The position numbers and the translations under genes were made by a program. From Methanolinea sp. (GTDB lineage: Archaea > Halobacteriota > Methanomicrobia > Methanomicrobiales > Methanospirillaceae): a DNA stretch of 64,000 nt. The stretch spans positions 930,001 through 994,000 of the forward strand of contig CP064971.1 in the NCBI GenBank assembly GCA_016699325.1, in the 5' to 3' direction. Shown piece after piece: positions 16,970-25,154 of the stretch. Below the pieces are notes generated by a model, which was not told the DNA's origin, searched no databases, and saw only the letters and a list, made by a program, of their open reading frames with translations. Every line of letters begins with the position of its first letter. Position 1 is the stretch's first letter.

Positions 16970-17956
16970 TCAGGGGAGCAGTCCGGGGACCATCAGTCCG
17001 TCCCGCTCATCATATCCGCACATGATATTCATATTCTGGATTGCCTGGCCTGCAGCACCTTTAACAAGGTTGTCGATGGCGGAAACCACTACAACCCGGT
17101 CACCCTCGCTCTCGGCCTTGATATCGCAGAAATTGCTCCCCCGTACCGCTCCCAGCATTGGCATCTGGTACCGGATAAAAGGCTCCCCCTGGTAGTATCG
17201 TTGGTAGAGCTGCTCAACCTCGTCCTGCTCCATCGGTTCGTCAAGGAGGATGTGTGCCGTTGTAAGTATCCCACGATTCACAGGAACCAGGTGGGGGGTG
17301 AAATAAACCTGCGCTGCAGATCCCAGCCGAACAGCCTCCAGTTTCATCTCGGCAAGGTGTCGGTGGGATGTCCACTTGTAGGGATTGACATTGTCACCGA
17401 CATTCGGGTAGTGGGTCACCGCAGAAGGATTGTCTCCTGCGCCCGAAACACCGGTCTTTGAGTCATAGATGATGGTATGGGCGGACTTTGCAAGCGGTGC
17501 TGCAGCAAGGGTCGCCCCTGTAGGGAAGCAGCCGGGGTTGGCGATGAATTCAGTACCTTTGCACTGGTCCCGGTGCAGCTCGGGCAGACCATACGGTGCC
17601 TCGAAGTAATCGGTGTGTGGGACACCGTAGACCTTCTCGAAGGTGTCTTTCGGGAGACGGTAGTCTGCAGAAAGATCCACGACCTTGATTCCCTTTTCAA
17701 GCAACGGGCCGGCATACGTCATGGCTGCGGTATGAGGGACGGCCAGGAACGCGAGATCGGCATCGAGGGTGTCAAGTGAGGGATTCTCGAAGCTGAGCCT
17801 GGTCAGGCCCTTGAGGTGGGGGTGGACCGAATCTACGGGCCTGCCGGCCAGCTTCCGGGAGGTGGCAACAGTCACCTCTACCCGGGGATGAAAGAGCAGG
17901 AGCCGTATCAGGTCTCCTCCGGTATATCCGGAAGCCCCGATGATCGCAATCTTCAT
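16970..17956 (-). CDS. argC: N-acetyl-gamma-glutamyl-phosphate reductase
   Basis: Reduces N-acetylglutamyl phosphate with NADPH, third step of arginine synthesis. The 328-residue protein has the nucleotide loop GASGYTGGDLIRLL at the N-terminus, the catalytic cysteine in ANPGCFPTGATL, and the conserved HLVPVNRGI with the histidine base. It is first of the run argC-CBS-argJ-argB. AGGAT directly before the ATG gives a weak ribosome-binding site. Confidence 0.97.
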   Translation of the reverse strand: MKIAIIGASGYTGGDLIRLLLFHPRVEVTVATSRKLAGRPVDSVHPHLKGLTRLSFENPSLDTLDADLAFLAVPHTAAMTYAGPLLEKGIKVVDLSADYRLPKDTFEKVYGVPHTDYFEAPYGLPELHRDQCKGTEFIANPGCFPTGATLAAAPLAKSAHTIIYDSKTGVSGAGDNPSAVTHYPNVGDNVNPYKWTSHRHLAEMKLEAVRLGSAAQVYFTPHLVPVNRGILTTAHILLDEPMEQDEVEQLYQRYYQGEPFIRYQMPMLGAVRGSNFCDIKAESEGDRVVVVSAIDNLVKGAAGQAIQNMNIMCGYDERDGLMVPGLLP

Positions 17957-18172
17957 ACGATCCTATTCGGTTGTGAGGATGTTAATGGTTTTTCCCTGCA
18001 ATTGCTTCCCGATTCTCTTTTTCCTCGCAAAACGCTTCTCATTCTGGATCCCCCCTCTTTTGCGCGCTCCAGTACGGCATGGTTTCACCAGGCAGGGGCC
18101 GGGTTATTTCGTATATACCGGGAATTCATTCCTTTCCTGGTAATCCCATCGTAGAACATACCAGCAGGTTTT

Positions 18173-18195
18173 TTAATTATAATGATTAATCATTA
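18173..18195 (+). promoter_or_regulatory. TATA box with overlapping 16-bp palindrome before acs
   Basis: An AT-rich TATA element (TTAATTATAAT) ends in the perfect palindrome TAATGATTAATCATTA at 18180-18195. A dimeric repressor bound there would sit on the transcription-preinitiation site. It is the only such palindrome between argC and acs and lies about 260 bases before the acs ATG. Confidence 0.55.
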
Positions 18196-18453
18196 CAATA
18201 CACGAGGAGGGAACCACGAGGACAACTATCCCCGAAACCCCATCATGAGGCAGACTGGACTTCCGAACCCTGCCTCTAGGAACAGTAGTAGAGACTATCG
18301 ATAATTTTCTGGACATTCCAAAAACGGAGGACTGCGTTCAGAGGATCATGATTCCCAGCCCTGTCCGGGTTGGTCAGGTATCATGCACCCCGTACCCGGG
18401 TGCGGACCACTATCAGGCAGAGAGTTGTGCGAAAACGGAGAAGGTGTACATAA
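18196..18453 (+). promoter_or_regulatory. Long untranslated leader of acs with possible upstream ORF
   Basis: If transcription starts about 25 bases after the TATA element, the acs message has a leader of about 250 bases, unusual for an archaeal gene. It holds a possible 19-codon upstream frame at 18245-18304 (MRQTGLPNPAS...), without a good ribosome-binding site, and several short GC-rich inverted matches. No known riboswitch was recognised. A GGAGAAGG precedes the acs ATG. Confidence 0.35.
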
Positions 18454-20355
18454 ATGGCAGAATCATTTGAAGTGCCTCTGGTCGAGGATGAGAAATTTTA
18501 CATCCCCGATCCATCATACAAGCAGCAGGCGTGGACAAAAGATTATAAAAAAGCATACGAGGAATTCCTCGCAGACAAGACCGGGTTCTGGGAAAGACAG
18601 GCTCATAACCTTGACTGGTTCAAGAAATGGGACGCTGTCCTTGAATGGGATTACCCGCATGCAAAGTGGTTCGTCAATGCCAAGCTCAACATTACCTGCA
18701 ACTGCCTGGACCGGCAAGTCGCCAACCACCGCAAAAACAAGGTAGCCCTCATCTGGCGGGGTGAGGATGAGAGGGAGAAGATCTACACCTACAATAAACT
18801 CTACCAGGAGGTCTGCCGATTTGCGAACGGGCTGAAGAAGCTTGGCGTGAAAAAAGGAGACAGAGTCTGTATCTATATGCCGCTCGTTCCCGAGCAGGTC
18901 ATCGCCATGCTCGCCTGCGCCCGGATCGGTGCTGTCCACAGCGTCGTTTTCGGGGGTTTTGGTGTAAATGCCCTGAATATGCGCATCAAGGATGCCGAGG
19001 CGAAGGTTGTCATTACTGCCGATGTAGCTCTACGTCGTGGAAAGACGATCCCGTTAAAGAGAATCGTCGGGGAGGCCATCATCAACACTCCCAGCGTGGA
19101 GAAGGTCGTCGTACTGTCCCGAGAGATCGATGCCCCGGTCGAACTCCACAAGGAGATGGAGATCGACTTCTACGAGCTGATGGAGGGGGTTCCGGCAGAG
19201 TGCAAACCGGAAATAATGGATTCGGAAGACCCCCTTTTCATCCTCTACACCTCAGGTTCAACAGGACCGCCGAAGGGAATTGTCCACACCTGCGGGGGAT
19301 ACATGGTGGGGACCTACTACACCACCCAGCATGTATTTGATCTCAAGGACACCGATGTCTACTGGTGCACCGCCGATACCGGCTGGATAACAGGGCACAG
19401 CTATATCGTGTATGGACCGTTCTGCGCCGGTGCAACCGTTGTGATGGCTGAAGCGGTCCCGGACTACCCGGACCCCGGTTCATTCTGGAAGCTGATCCAG
19501 GATCTGGGGGTGACCATCTTCTATACTGCTCCGACAGCTATCAGGATGTTCATGCGGGTCGGCGAGCAATGGCCTGCCAAGTACGACCTCTCATCGCTTC
19601 GTCTCCTCGGTTCGGTCGGTGAACCGCTGAATCCCGAAGCGTTCGAATGGTTCTACCACACCATCGGAAAAGCAAAATGCCCGCTGGTCGACACCTGGTG
19701 GCAGACCGAAACCGGGATGCAGATGATAACCACAATGGTGGGAGAACCCATGCGCCCGGGTTTCGCAGGAAAAGCACTCCCGGGGGTCGTTGCCGATGTC
19801 GTTGACAAAAAAGGCAACCCTGTTCCCCCAGGCAACGGGGGGTTCCTGGTTATCAAAGAGCCATGGCCGGCGATGCTCCGCACGGTATACAAGAACGATG
19901 AACGATACCTGCAGTACTGGAATACGATTCCGAATTGCTATAATGCCGGCGACCTGGCAGTTAAGGGAAAGGTCGATGACTACATCATGATCATCGGCCG
20001 GGCGGATGATGTCATCATCGTCTCAGGGCATAACATCGGCACTGCAGAAGTCGAGAGTGCGCTCGTCTCCCACCAGTCAGTCGCCGAGGCAGCAGTAATC
20101 GGCAAGCCGGATCCCATGAAAGGAAGCCTCATAAAGGCTTTCGTCATCCTGCGTGACGGTTTCCAGAGGTCAGAAAAACTCAAATCGGACCTCATCTACC
20201 ATGTCCGTATGACACTTGGGCCTATTGCCATGCCATCGGAGATCGAGTTCATTGACAAGCTCCCCAAGACCCGATCCGGAAAGATCATGCGCCGGGTGCT
20301 CAAAGCCAAAGAGCTGGGTATGGATCCCGGCGATGTCTCTACACTGGAAGAGTGA
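18454..20355 (+). CDS. acs: Acetyl-CoA synthetase (AMP-forming)
   Basis: Activates acetate to acetyl-CoA through acetyl-AMP, releasing pyrophosphate. The 633-residue protein has the P-loop YTSGSTGPPKGIVH near residue 268, the WWQTETGMQM motif, the GRADDVI hinge and the C-terminal TRSGKIMRR whose lysine is the regulatory acetylation site. In a hydrogenotrophic methanogen it serves acetate assimilation rather than methanogenesis. GGAGAAGG precedes the ATG. An OFA-family transporter follows immediately on the same strand, likely importing the substrate, and HppA in this window could use the pyrophosphate made. Confidence 0.97.
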   Translation: MAESFEVPLVEDEKFYIPDPSYKQQAWTKDYKKAYEEFLADKTGFWERQAHNLDWFKKWDAVLEWDYPHAKWFVNAKLNITCNCLDRQVANHRKNKVALIWRGEDEREKIYTYNKLYQEVCRFANGLKKLGVKKGDRVCIYMPLVPEQVIAMLACARIGAVHSVVFGGFGVNALNMRIKDAEAKVVITADVALRRGKTIPLKRIVGEAIINTPSVEKVVVLSREIDAPVELHKEMEIDFYELMEGVPAECKPEIMDSEDPLFILYTSGSTGPPKGIVHTCGGYMVGTYYTTQHVFDLKDTDVYWCTADTGWITGHSYIVYGPFCAGATVVMAEAVPDYPDPGSFWKLIQDLGVTIFYTAPTAIRMFMRVGEQWPAKYDLSSLRLLGSVGEPLNPEAFEWFYHTIGKAKCPLVDTWWQTETGMQMITTMVGEPMRPGFAGKALPGVVADVVDKKGNPVPPGNGGFLVIKEPWPAMLRTVYKNDERYLQYWNTIPNCYNAGDLAVKGKVDDYIMIIGRADDVIIVSGHNIGTAEVESALVSHQSVAEAAVIGKPDPMKGSLIKAFVILRDGFQRSEKLKSDLIYHVRMTLGPIAMPSEIEFIDKLPKTRSGKIMRRVLKAKELGMDPGDVSTLEE

Positions 20356-20406
20356 TCTCTTCCCATCCATACTGTTTCAGAAGAGAATCAACAGGAGTTG
20401 ATCCCG

Positions 20407-21663
20407 TTGTCCATCTATGAGTCGTTGTTCGGGATGCCCGCCGAGCGCGGGCGCTGGGGCCTCGTGGCGCTTGGCCTGATCATCAATCTCTGTCTTGGTA
20501 CCATCTATTCCTGGAGTGTCTTTGTCAAACCGCTGACCGATTACTTTACGACCGATCTCGGCCAGACCGTCACGGCAAACGAGGTTCTGATGCCATTCTC
20601 GGTCTTTCTTGCGTTCTTTGCCATCGCCATGCCTTTTACAGGGAGGTTCATCGAGAGCCTCGGCCCCCGGAAGGTGACGATCATCGGAGGGGTTCTTACC
20701 GGCCTTGGCTGGCTGCTCGCATCCACGGTTACGTCGGTCTGGATGCTCTATATCATGTACGGAACCATCGGCGGTATTGGCGTGGGAATCGCCTACGGCG
20801 TGCCGGTCGCCGTGGCTGCACGTTGGTTCCCAGACAGGAGGGGGACGGCGGTCGGCCTGACCCTGCTGGGATTTGGTTTCTCGGCGTTTCTCACCGCAAA
20901 TATCGCCGGTTATCTTATAACCTTAACCGGGGTCATGACAACATTCCGGATCTTCGGTCTGGTCTTCATCGTCCTGATCGTACTTCTGGCCCTCCCGCTT
21001 CGCTTTCCCGCTGCCGGGTGGAGGCCCGCCGGATGGAATCCACCTGTCCCAAAACCCGGTGAAGAGATCTGCGAGTGCGACCGATCGGCCATGGTCCGCA
21101 CCCCTGCATTCTACGGCCTCTGGTTCTGCTATTTTATCGGCTGCCTGGCAGGACTGATGGCCATCTCCATATCCAAGCCAGTGGGCACCGAGATCGGCAT
21201 CGAGGCGGGCCTTGCTACCATTCTTGTCGGCTTCTTTGCCATCTTCAATGGTGGGGGACGACCGCTTTTCGGCGCGCTGACCGATCGGTTTTCCCCTCGC
21301 AACACGGCGCTTCTCTCCTTCGTGCTGATAGCAGGGGCCTCAGCTCTGCTCTGGCAGGTGCCGTCTGTTCCGGTATACATCCTCTCGTTTGTCATCCTCT
21401 GGGGTTGCCTAGGGGGGTGGCTGGCCATCGCCCCTACCGCAACCGGGTGCTATTTCGGGACCTGCGACTATCCGCGCTGCTACGGTGTTGTCTTCCTTGC
21501 ATACGGTGCAGGGGCCATTGCCGGCCCTCAGCTGGCAGGCTTCATCAAGACTACCACCGGAAATTATCTCGGTGTCTTCCCCTACGTCCTGGTGCTGGCT
21601 CTGATCGGGATCACCGTTGCATGGTGCCTGCTCAAGCCACCGAAGAAGGCTCAGGTTCCCTGA
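20407..21663 (+). CDS. OFA-family MFS transporter
   Basis: A 12-helix major facilitator of the oxalate/formate antiporter (OFA) family, about 418 residues. Typical marks are LGLIINLCLGTIYSWSVFVKPL in helix 1, GPRKVTIIGGVLTGLGW after helix 2, and NGGGRPLFGALTDRFSPRNTA in the central loop; the ending KAQVP is short. The start is set at TTG 20407, nine bases after an AGGAG; the frame could begin at TTG 20398, which is too near that site. Only about 50 bases separate it from acs, so acetate or formate uptake is a good guess. Confidence 0.9.
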   Translation: MSIYESLFGMPAERGRWGLVALGLIINLCLGTIYSWSVFVKPLTDYFTTDLGQTVTANEVLMPFSVFLAFFAIAMPFTGRFIESLGPRKVTIIGGVLTGLGWLLASTVTSVWMLYIMYGTIGGIGVGIAYGVPVAVAARWFPDRRGTAVGLTLLGFGFSAFLTANIAGYLITLTGVMTTFRIFGLVFIVLIVLLALPLRFPAAGWRPAGWNPPVPKPGEEICECDRSAMVRTPAFYGLWFCYFIGCLAGLMAISISKPVGTEIGIEAGLATILVGFFAIFNGGGRPLFGALTDRFSPRNTALLSFVLIAGASALLWQVPSVPVYILSFVILWGCLGGWLAIAPTATGCYFGTCDYPRCYGVVFLAYGAGAIAGPQLAGFIKTTTGNYLGVFPYVLVLALIGITVAWCLLKPPKKAQVP

Positions 21664-21735
21664 ACCTTTTTCCCTTCATGTGACAGCCCAGGAGGAAGCG
21701 GTGAGAGTCTTGTCTGGAAGAAACCCTCCATTCCA

Positions 21736-22254
21736 ATGAACCAGGTTCCATCCCGTGAATACGGTCTGTCCCCGGTCATCGGGAAGGATCCCTGGGTGCT
21801 GATACTCGGATCCTTTCCTTCGAAGATGTCGCTTGCCGCGAACCTGTATTATGCCAACCCTCGCAACCATTTCTGGCGCATCATGCAGATCCTCCTTTCT
21901 CTTGAGACCAGCAGGGCAACTACCGAAAACCAGGAGGCCCTTACAGAGCATCATATTGCTCTCTGGGACGTGATTGCATCGAGAGAATTCCAGGTCGGTG
22001 CAGGGGACCGCGACATAAAAAACCCGGTTTATCAGGATATTCCCACGTTTCTCCGGAGCTACCCGACCCTTCGCTGCGTCGCCCTGAATGGGGGGAAAGC
22101 GGGGGAATGCTTCAGGAAAATTACGCGGAGCGCCCCTGTCCCGGACCGGATTGTTGTCCAGCAGCTCCCCTCCACGAGCCCTGCGAATGCAACCTCGACA
22201 TTCGATCAGAAACTCGAACGGTGGCAGACACTCCTCGGTTTCCTGGTACCGTGA
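21736..22254 (+). CDS. DNA-deoxyinosine (hypoxanthine) glycosylase, UDG family 6
   Basis: A 172-residue uracil-DNA-glycosylase-superfamily protein. LILGSFPSKMS replaces the family-1 GQDPYH water-activating motif, YYANPRNHFWRIM gives the base-binding segment and QLPSTSPAN is the C-terminal catalytic loop. These are signatures of family 6, which removes hypoxanthine produced by adenine deamination. Promoter is not obvious; a weak CCCTCC lies upstream of the ATG. Confidence 0.92.
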   Translation: MNQVPSREYGLSPVIGKDPWVLILGSFPSKMSLAANLYYANPRNHFWRIMQILLSLETSRATTENQEALTEHHIALWDVIASREFQVGAGDRDIKNPVYQDIPTFLRSYPTLRCVALNGGKAGECFRKITRSAPVPDRIVVQQLPSTSPANATSTFDQKLERWQTLLGFLVP

Positions 22255-22406
22255 AAAAACACCGGATTACCGCAAAACGGTGCGCTCTGCGAAAATCTGC
22301 CTCGTGTCAGGACCCGGGAACACCTCCGATGGAAAAAACGAGGGTCCCCTTCCCCTTTGCACGTCCGTTTCAGATCGCAGGATTTTCGCCTCCTCATTAT
22401 GTTAAG

Positions 22407-22429
22407 TATATATAACACAATGTTGTATA
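22407..22429 (+). promoter_or_regulatory. TATA box and ACAATGTTGTATA element
   Basis: TATATATAA (22407-22415) is followed directly by ACAATGTTGTATA. Nearly the same 13-mer recurs upstream of trpB2 and, as part of an inverted repeat, in the predicted origin. The element lies between the presumed TATA box and the transcription start of the DUF2178-HTH pair, where a repressor would block initiation. Confidence 0.5.
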
Positions 22430-22468
22430 GTTCTAACCGGTGTGAGATATAGTTCACATAATGTAACC

Positions 22469-22905
22469 ATGTCACAAAAAACGGATCCTATCTAAGATCC
22501 GGGAAATGGGTCACAGTCATGTTCCTCTTCGGGCCGGGGGTCCTCATTACAGGCCTCTTTGGGTTGGCATCCATGCCGCCGGAGGCAGGCACTCCCGGCA
22601 ACCTTGCTCTTTCATTCATCACCTTTGGTTTTATCATGGTGGCAATGGCCGGTTTACGGCTATACCGGGGCCGGGGAGAGAGCCGGCACCTGGAGGATGA
22701 GCGTACCCGGAGAATCGGTGCATGGGGACTCTCAATGGTCCTGGTTCCTGACCTTCATCGCCCTCCTCGGTCTCTTCTGGCTGGACCACTTTGGAACCTG
22801 GTCCCCGGATGCAGGCGCCCTCTGTGTCCTGCTCATCCTGGTGATGGGAATTTCTGCCAAGGTATTCCAGGTATGGCCCTTCAAGAGGAGGGGGATGGGG
22901 AATGA
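22469..22905 (+). pseudogene. DUF2178-like membrane protein gene with frameshifts
   Basis: The DUF2178 family is a small membrane protein that normally accompanies a YozG-like HTH regulator. The relevant peptides are readable only across frames: MSQK at 22469, FLFGPGVLITGLFGL and DERTRRIGAWGLS in frame from 22519, then WSWFLTFIALLGLFWLDHFG in the next frame, and a GDGE ending at 22905 in the first again. The DERTRRIGA-(10)-WFLTF arrangement is the family hallmark. Three single-base changes in an A tract, a CAA and a G tract would restore a single frame. Either the gene is decaying or homopolymer sequencing errors disrupted it. Confidence 0.65.
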
Positions 22906-22925
22906 ACGGCTCCGGAGGGTGCCTG

Positions 22926-23150
22926 ATGAAGACCCGCATCCGGGAACTCCGGGCACGGCACCAGATGACCCAGGCAGAGCTTGCTGAGGCGGTCGGGGTG
23001 AGACGGGAGACCATCGTGTTCCTTGAAGCCGGAAAATACAACCCGTCTCTGAAACTGGCCCATGCAGTGGCAAAAGCGCTCGGAACAACCATCGATCACC
23101 TCTTCATCTTCGAGGATGATTCCAGCAGGGATGTTGTACTCGAGGAATAA
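22926..23150 (+). CDS. Xre-family HTH regulator (YozG-like)
   Basis: A 74-residue protein that is almost entirely one helix-turn-helix domain: MKTRIRELRARHQMTQAEL is followed by GVRRETIVFLEAGKYNPSLKLA and AKALGTTIDHLF, as in small archaeal and bacterial Xre/YozG regulators. GGAGG lies seven bases before the ATG, which fixes the start over an upstream in-frame ATG. It is the natural partner of the disrupted DUF2178 gene just before it. Its target may include the ACAATGTTGTATA element of its own operon (inference). Confidence 0.9.
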   Translation: MKTRIRELRARHQMTQAELAEAVGVRRETIVFLEAGKYNPSLKLAHAVAKALGTTIDHLFIFEDDSSRDVVLEE

Positions 23151-23254
23151 TGATCCTGGCCGACTCCCGGGATACAGCGCTCTGAATCGCCCGTGTCTTC
23201 CCTCTGCAGGTCTGTTGGAAGAGCCTTATCTTTGACAATGACAACATCATAACC

Positions 23255-23899
23255 ATGACAGATTCTCAAAAGTGCACAGCCGTGATGCTCCTTTTCACCC
23301 TCTTCCTGATCGTCCCTGCTGCGGCAACCATCAGTCTCCAGGAAGAACGTGTTGCTCCTCATGGAGACTCGCTACCCGCAGGGACCCAGGTAAATACCTC
23401 GGCAATCATCCGGATCATCCCCCAGGGACCGACCACCTTTTCCGAAAGTTATACTTTTGTCCTTTCCACCGACCTTGAACGTGCCGGGTGGAACGTGGTG
23501 GTAATGGTTGACGGCAATCCTGCGAAAGTAATTCCCCAGATCGGTAAATATGTGTTCATAAACGGCTACCTCCTCTCGTACCCGACGAACCGTGATGTAA
23601 CAGTAAGCGCAACGCTTGAAGGTATGGTGCCGGACCTAGCAGATGGAACCCCGTTCAGGATCATTCAGGCCGAAGAACTGAACAACCAGGGGCAGTCAAT
23701 CGGTGATACCGAACAGGTCATTATTAGGAGGGTTATCAATACCGGAACCGGACCTGAAAGTTCACCACCCCGGGCTGAAGTCTCTCCCGTGGTAACAATA
23801 CCGGTCTCTCCGGGGGCCACGACAGCCGTCATGTCATCCATCCTGGTGCCGCTGGGAATTGGACTGGCAGTGGCTCTCATCATGAAAAGAGGTTTTTAA
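23255..23899 (+). CDS. Secreted or membrane-anchored protein of unknown function
   Basis: A 214-residue protein with an N-terminal signal sequence (residues 9-25, VMLLFTLFLIVPAAA), a beta-rich extracytoplasmic body, a Pro/Ser/Thr-rich stretch near residues 170-190 and a C-terminal membrane helix (SSILVPLGIGLAVALIM) followed by KRGF. The architecture matches archaeal cell-surface proteins with a stalk and C-terminal anchor. No catalytic or binding motif was recognised. Confidence 0.75.
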   Translation: MTDSQKCTAVMLLFTLFLIVPAAATISLQEERVAPHGDSLPAGTQVNTSAIIRIIPQGPTTFSESYTFVLSTDLERAGWNVVVMVDGNPAKVIPQIGKYVFINGYLLSYPTNRDVTVSATLEGMVPDLADGTPFRIIQAEELNNQGQSIGDTEQVIIRRVINTGTGPESSPPRAEVSPVVTIPVSPGATTAVMSSILVPLGIGLAVALIMKRGF

Positions 23900-24162
23900 T
23901 GGCACCCAAGATGAGAATATCTGGTTCTTTTCCAAACATACCCGATGACCCACTTTTTTCGGGCCGCCCACATCCTATTTCATGAAGGTGGCTGGTTCGG
24001 GATGCTTGATCCTCGCATCATCACATGATCAGGAGCATCAGCCTGAGCGTAGACATGCATCTGTTGGCGCGTGTGAAAACCATCTGGCACACCTTGGGGT
24101 GAAACCGCTTCAAGTGACAAATTCTTTTGTGGAGGACTCCCTTCTAAATTCAGGAGGTCTCG

Positions 24163-24702
24163 ATGGGTATGAACCTGACCTTTTTTGACCGGATGACCGA
24201 CCAGGAGAAACATGACTACCTCGAATTCCTGCTCTGGCATTACAGGGTTGTGGATGGATTCTGGTATATCTTTGTCACCGAGCGTTTCGGCCAGCCTGTT
24301 GCCGATGAGCTGAACGAGAAGGTATGGGGCCGCATTGCGGGAATGGCGGCAGAAAAGCTGAAGGAACAATTTCATATCACGGAGAAAGGGCTGAAGGGCT
24401 TCGTGAAGGCTCAGCGGTTCTTCCCCTGGGCGATGATTGTGGATTATTCGATTGAAGAACGTCCCGATGAGGTCATCATCTCGGTTCCCTCGTGTCCAAC
24501 CCAGGAAGCGCGGCTGCGGAGGGGACTTGAAGAGTATCCCTGCCGCGAGATGCACCGGGCAGAATTCACCGGGTTTGCCAGGGCAATCGATCCCCGGATC
24601 AGGGTCGAATGCCTCTTTGCACCACCCGGGCCTCATCCTCCCGGTATGTTCTGCAAGTGGCGGTTCTCAATTGCTGAAGAAAGCGATGCTGGAATGCACT
24701 AA
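24163..24702 (+). CDS. DUF6125-like conserved protein
   Basis: A 179-residue soluble protein. A perfect AGGAGGT four bases before the ATG secures the start. Conserved-looking segments include LLWHYRVVDGFWYIFVTERF, CPTQEARLRRGL, YPCREMHRAEFTGFARAIDPRI and APPGPHPPGMFCKWRF. The three cysteines (in VPSCPTQ, YPCRE and MFCKW) and repeated Trp/His suggest a metal or substrate pocket. My assignment to DUF6125 is from memory of methanogen annotation and is tentative; function is unknown. Confidence 0.65.
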   Translation: MGMNLTFFDRMTDQEKHDYLEFLLWHYRVVDGFWYIFVTERFGQPVADELNEKVWGRIAGMAAEKLKEQFHITEKGLKGFVKAQRFFPWAMIVDYSIEERPDEVIISVPSCPTQEARLRRGLEEYPCREMHRAEFTGFARAIDPRIRVECLFAPPGPHPPGMFCKWRFSIAEESDAGMH

Positions 24703-25140
24703 AAAGTATATCCCTGCAATTTCAGCCCGTTCATGGGTGCAGGGATGCGCGTTTCAGTTCGCCAACGAGGATTCGTGCCATTCCTTCCAGCCTTTCCGGC
24801 CGGTCTCGCATGTTCGCCAACAATCCTCACGATAGCCGATCCCACAATCACTCCATCTGCCCCGGCCTTTCCGTATTCCCGGACATGTTCAGGTGAAGAT
24901 ATCCCAAACCCGGGAACTACCGGAAGTTTCGTTCTCTTTTTGATGGCCCTGAGGCAGGCGAGCGTTTCGGGTGCGATGCTTCCCAGTCTTGTGATGCCTC
25001 ATGATGTGTCGTCAGCCGGATGGCAGACCGCATTCCAGCGACATCTCGGGAAAAAACAAGGGCATCCCTGGGAATCCACGATTCCTGCTTTTTTAACCAT
25101 CAGGGAAGTCTCACCATTTTCCACACATCCCTCCCTCTGC
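24699..25140 (-). pseudogene. trpA: Decayed tryptophan synthase alpha (trpA)
   Basis: The minus strand preserves recognisable TrpA pieces in different frames: MVKKAGIV followed, one frame over, by GFPGMPLFFPEMS and CGLPSG with a stop; then, after another stop, GITRLGSIAPETLACLRAI, LPVVPGFGISSPEHVREYG and AGADGVIVGSAIVRIV, the phosphate-binding end of the TIM barrel. The N-terminal half is missing and the catalytic glutamate of TrpA is not found. It converges on the DUF6125-like gene and lies two genes downstream of trpB2. Confidence 0.75.
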
Positions 25141-25154
25141 GAAAATAGAGGTCT

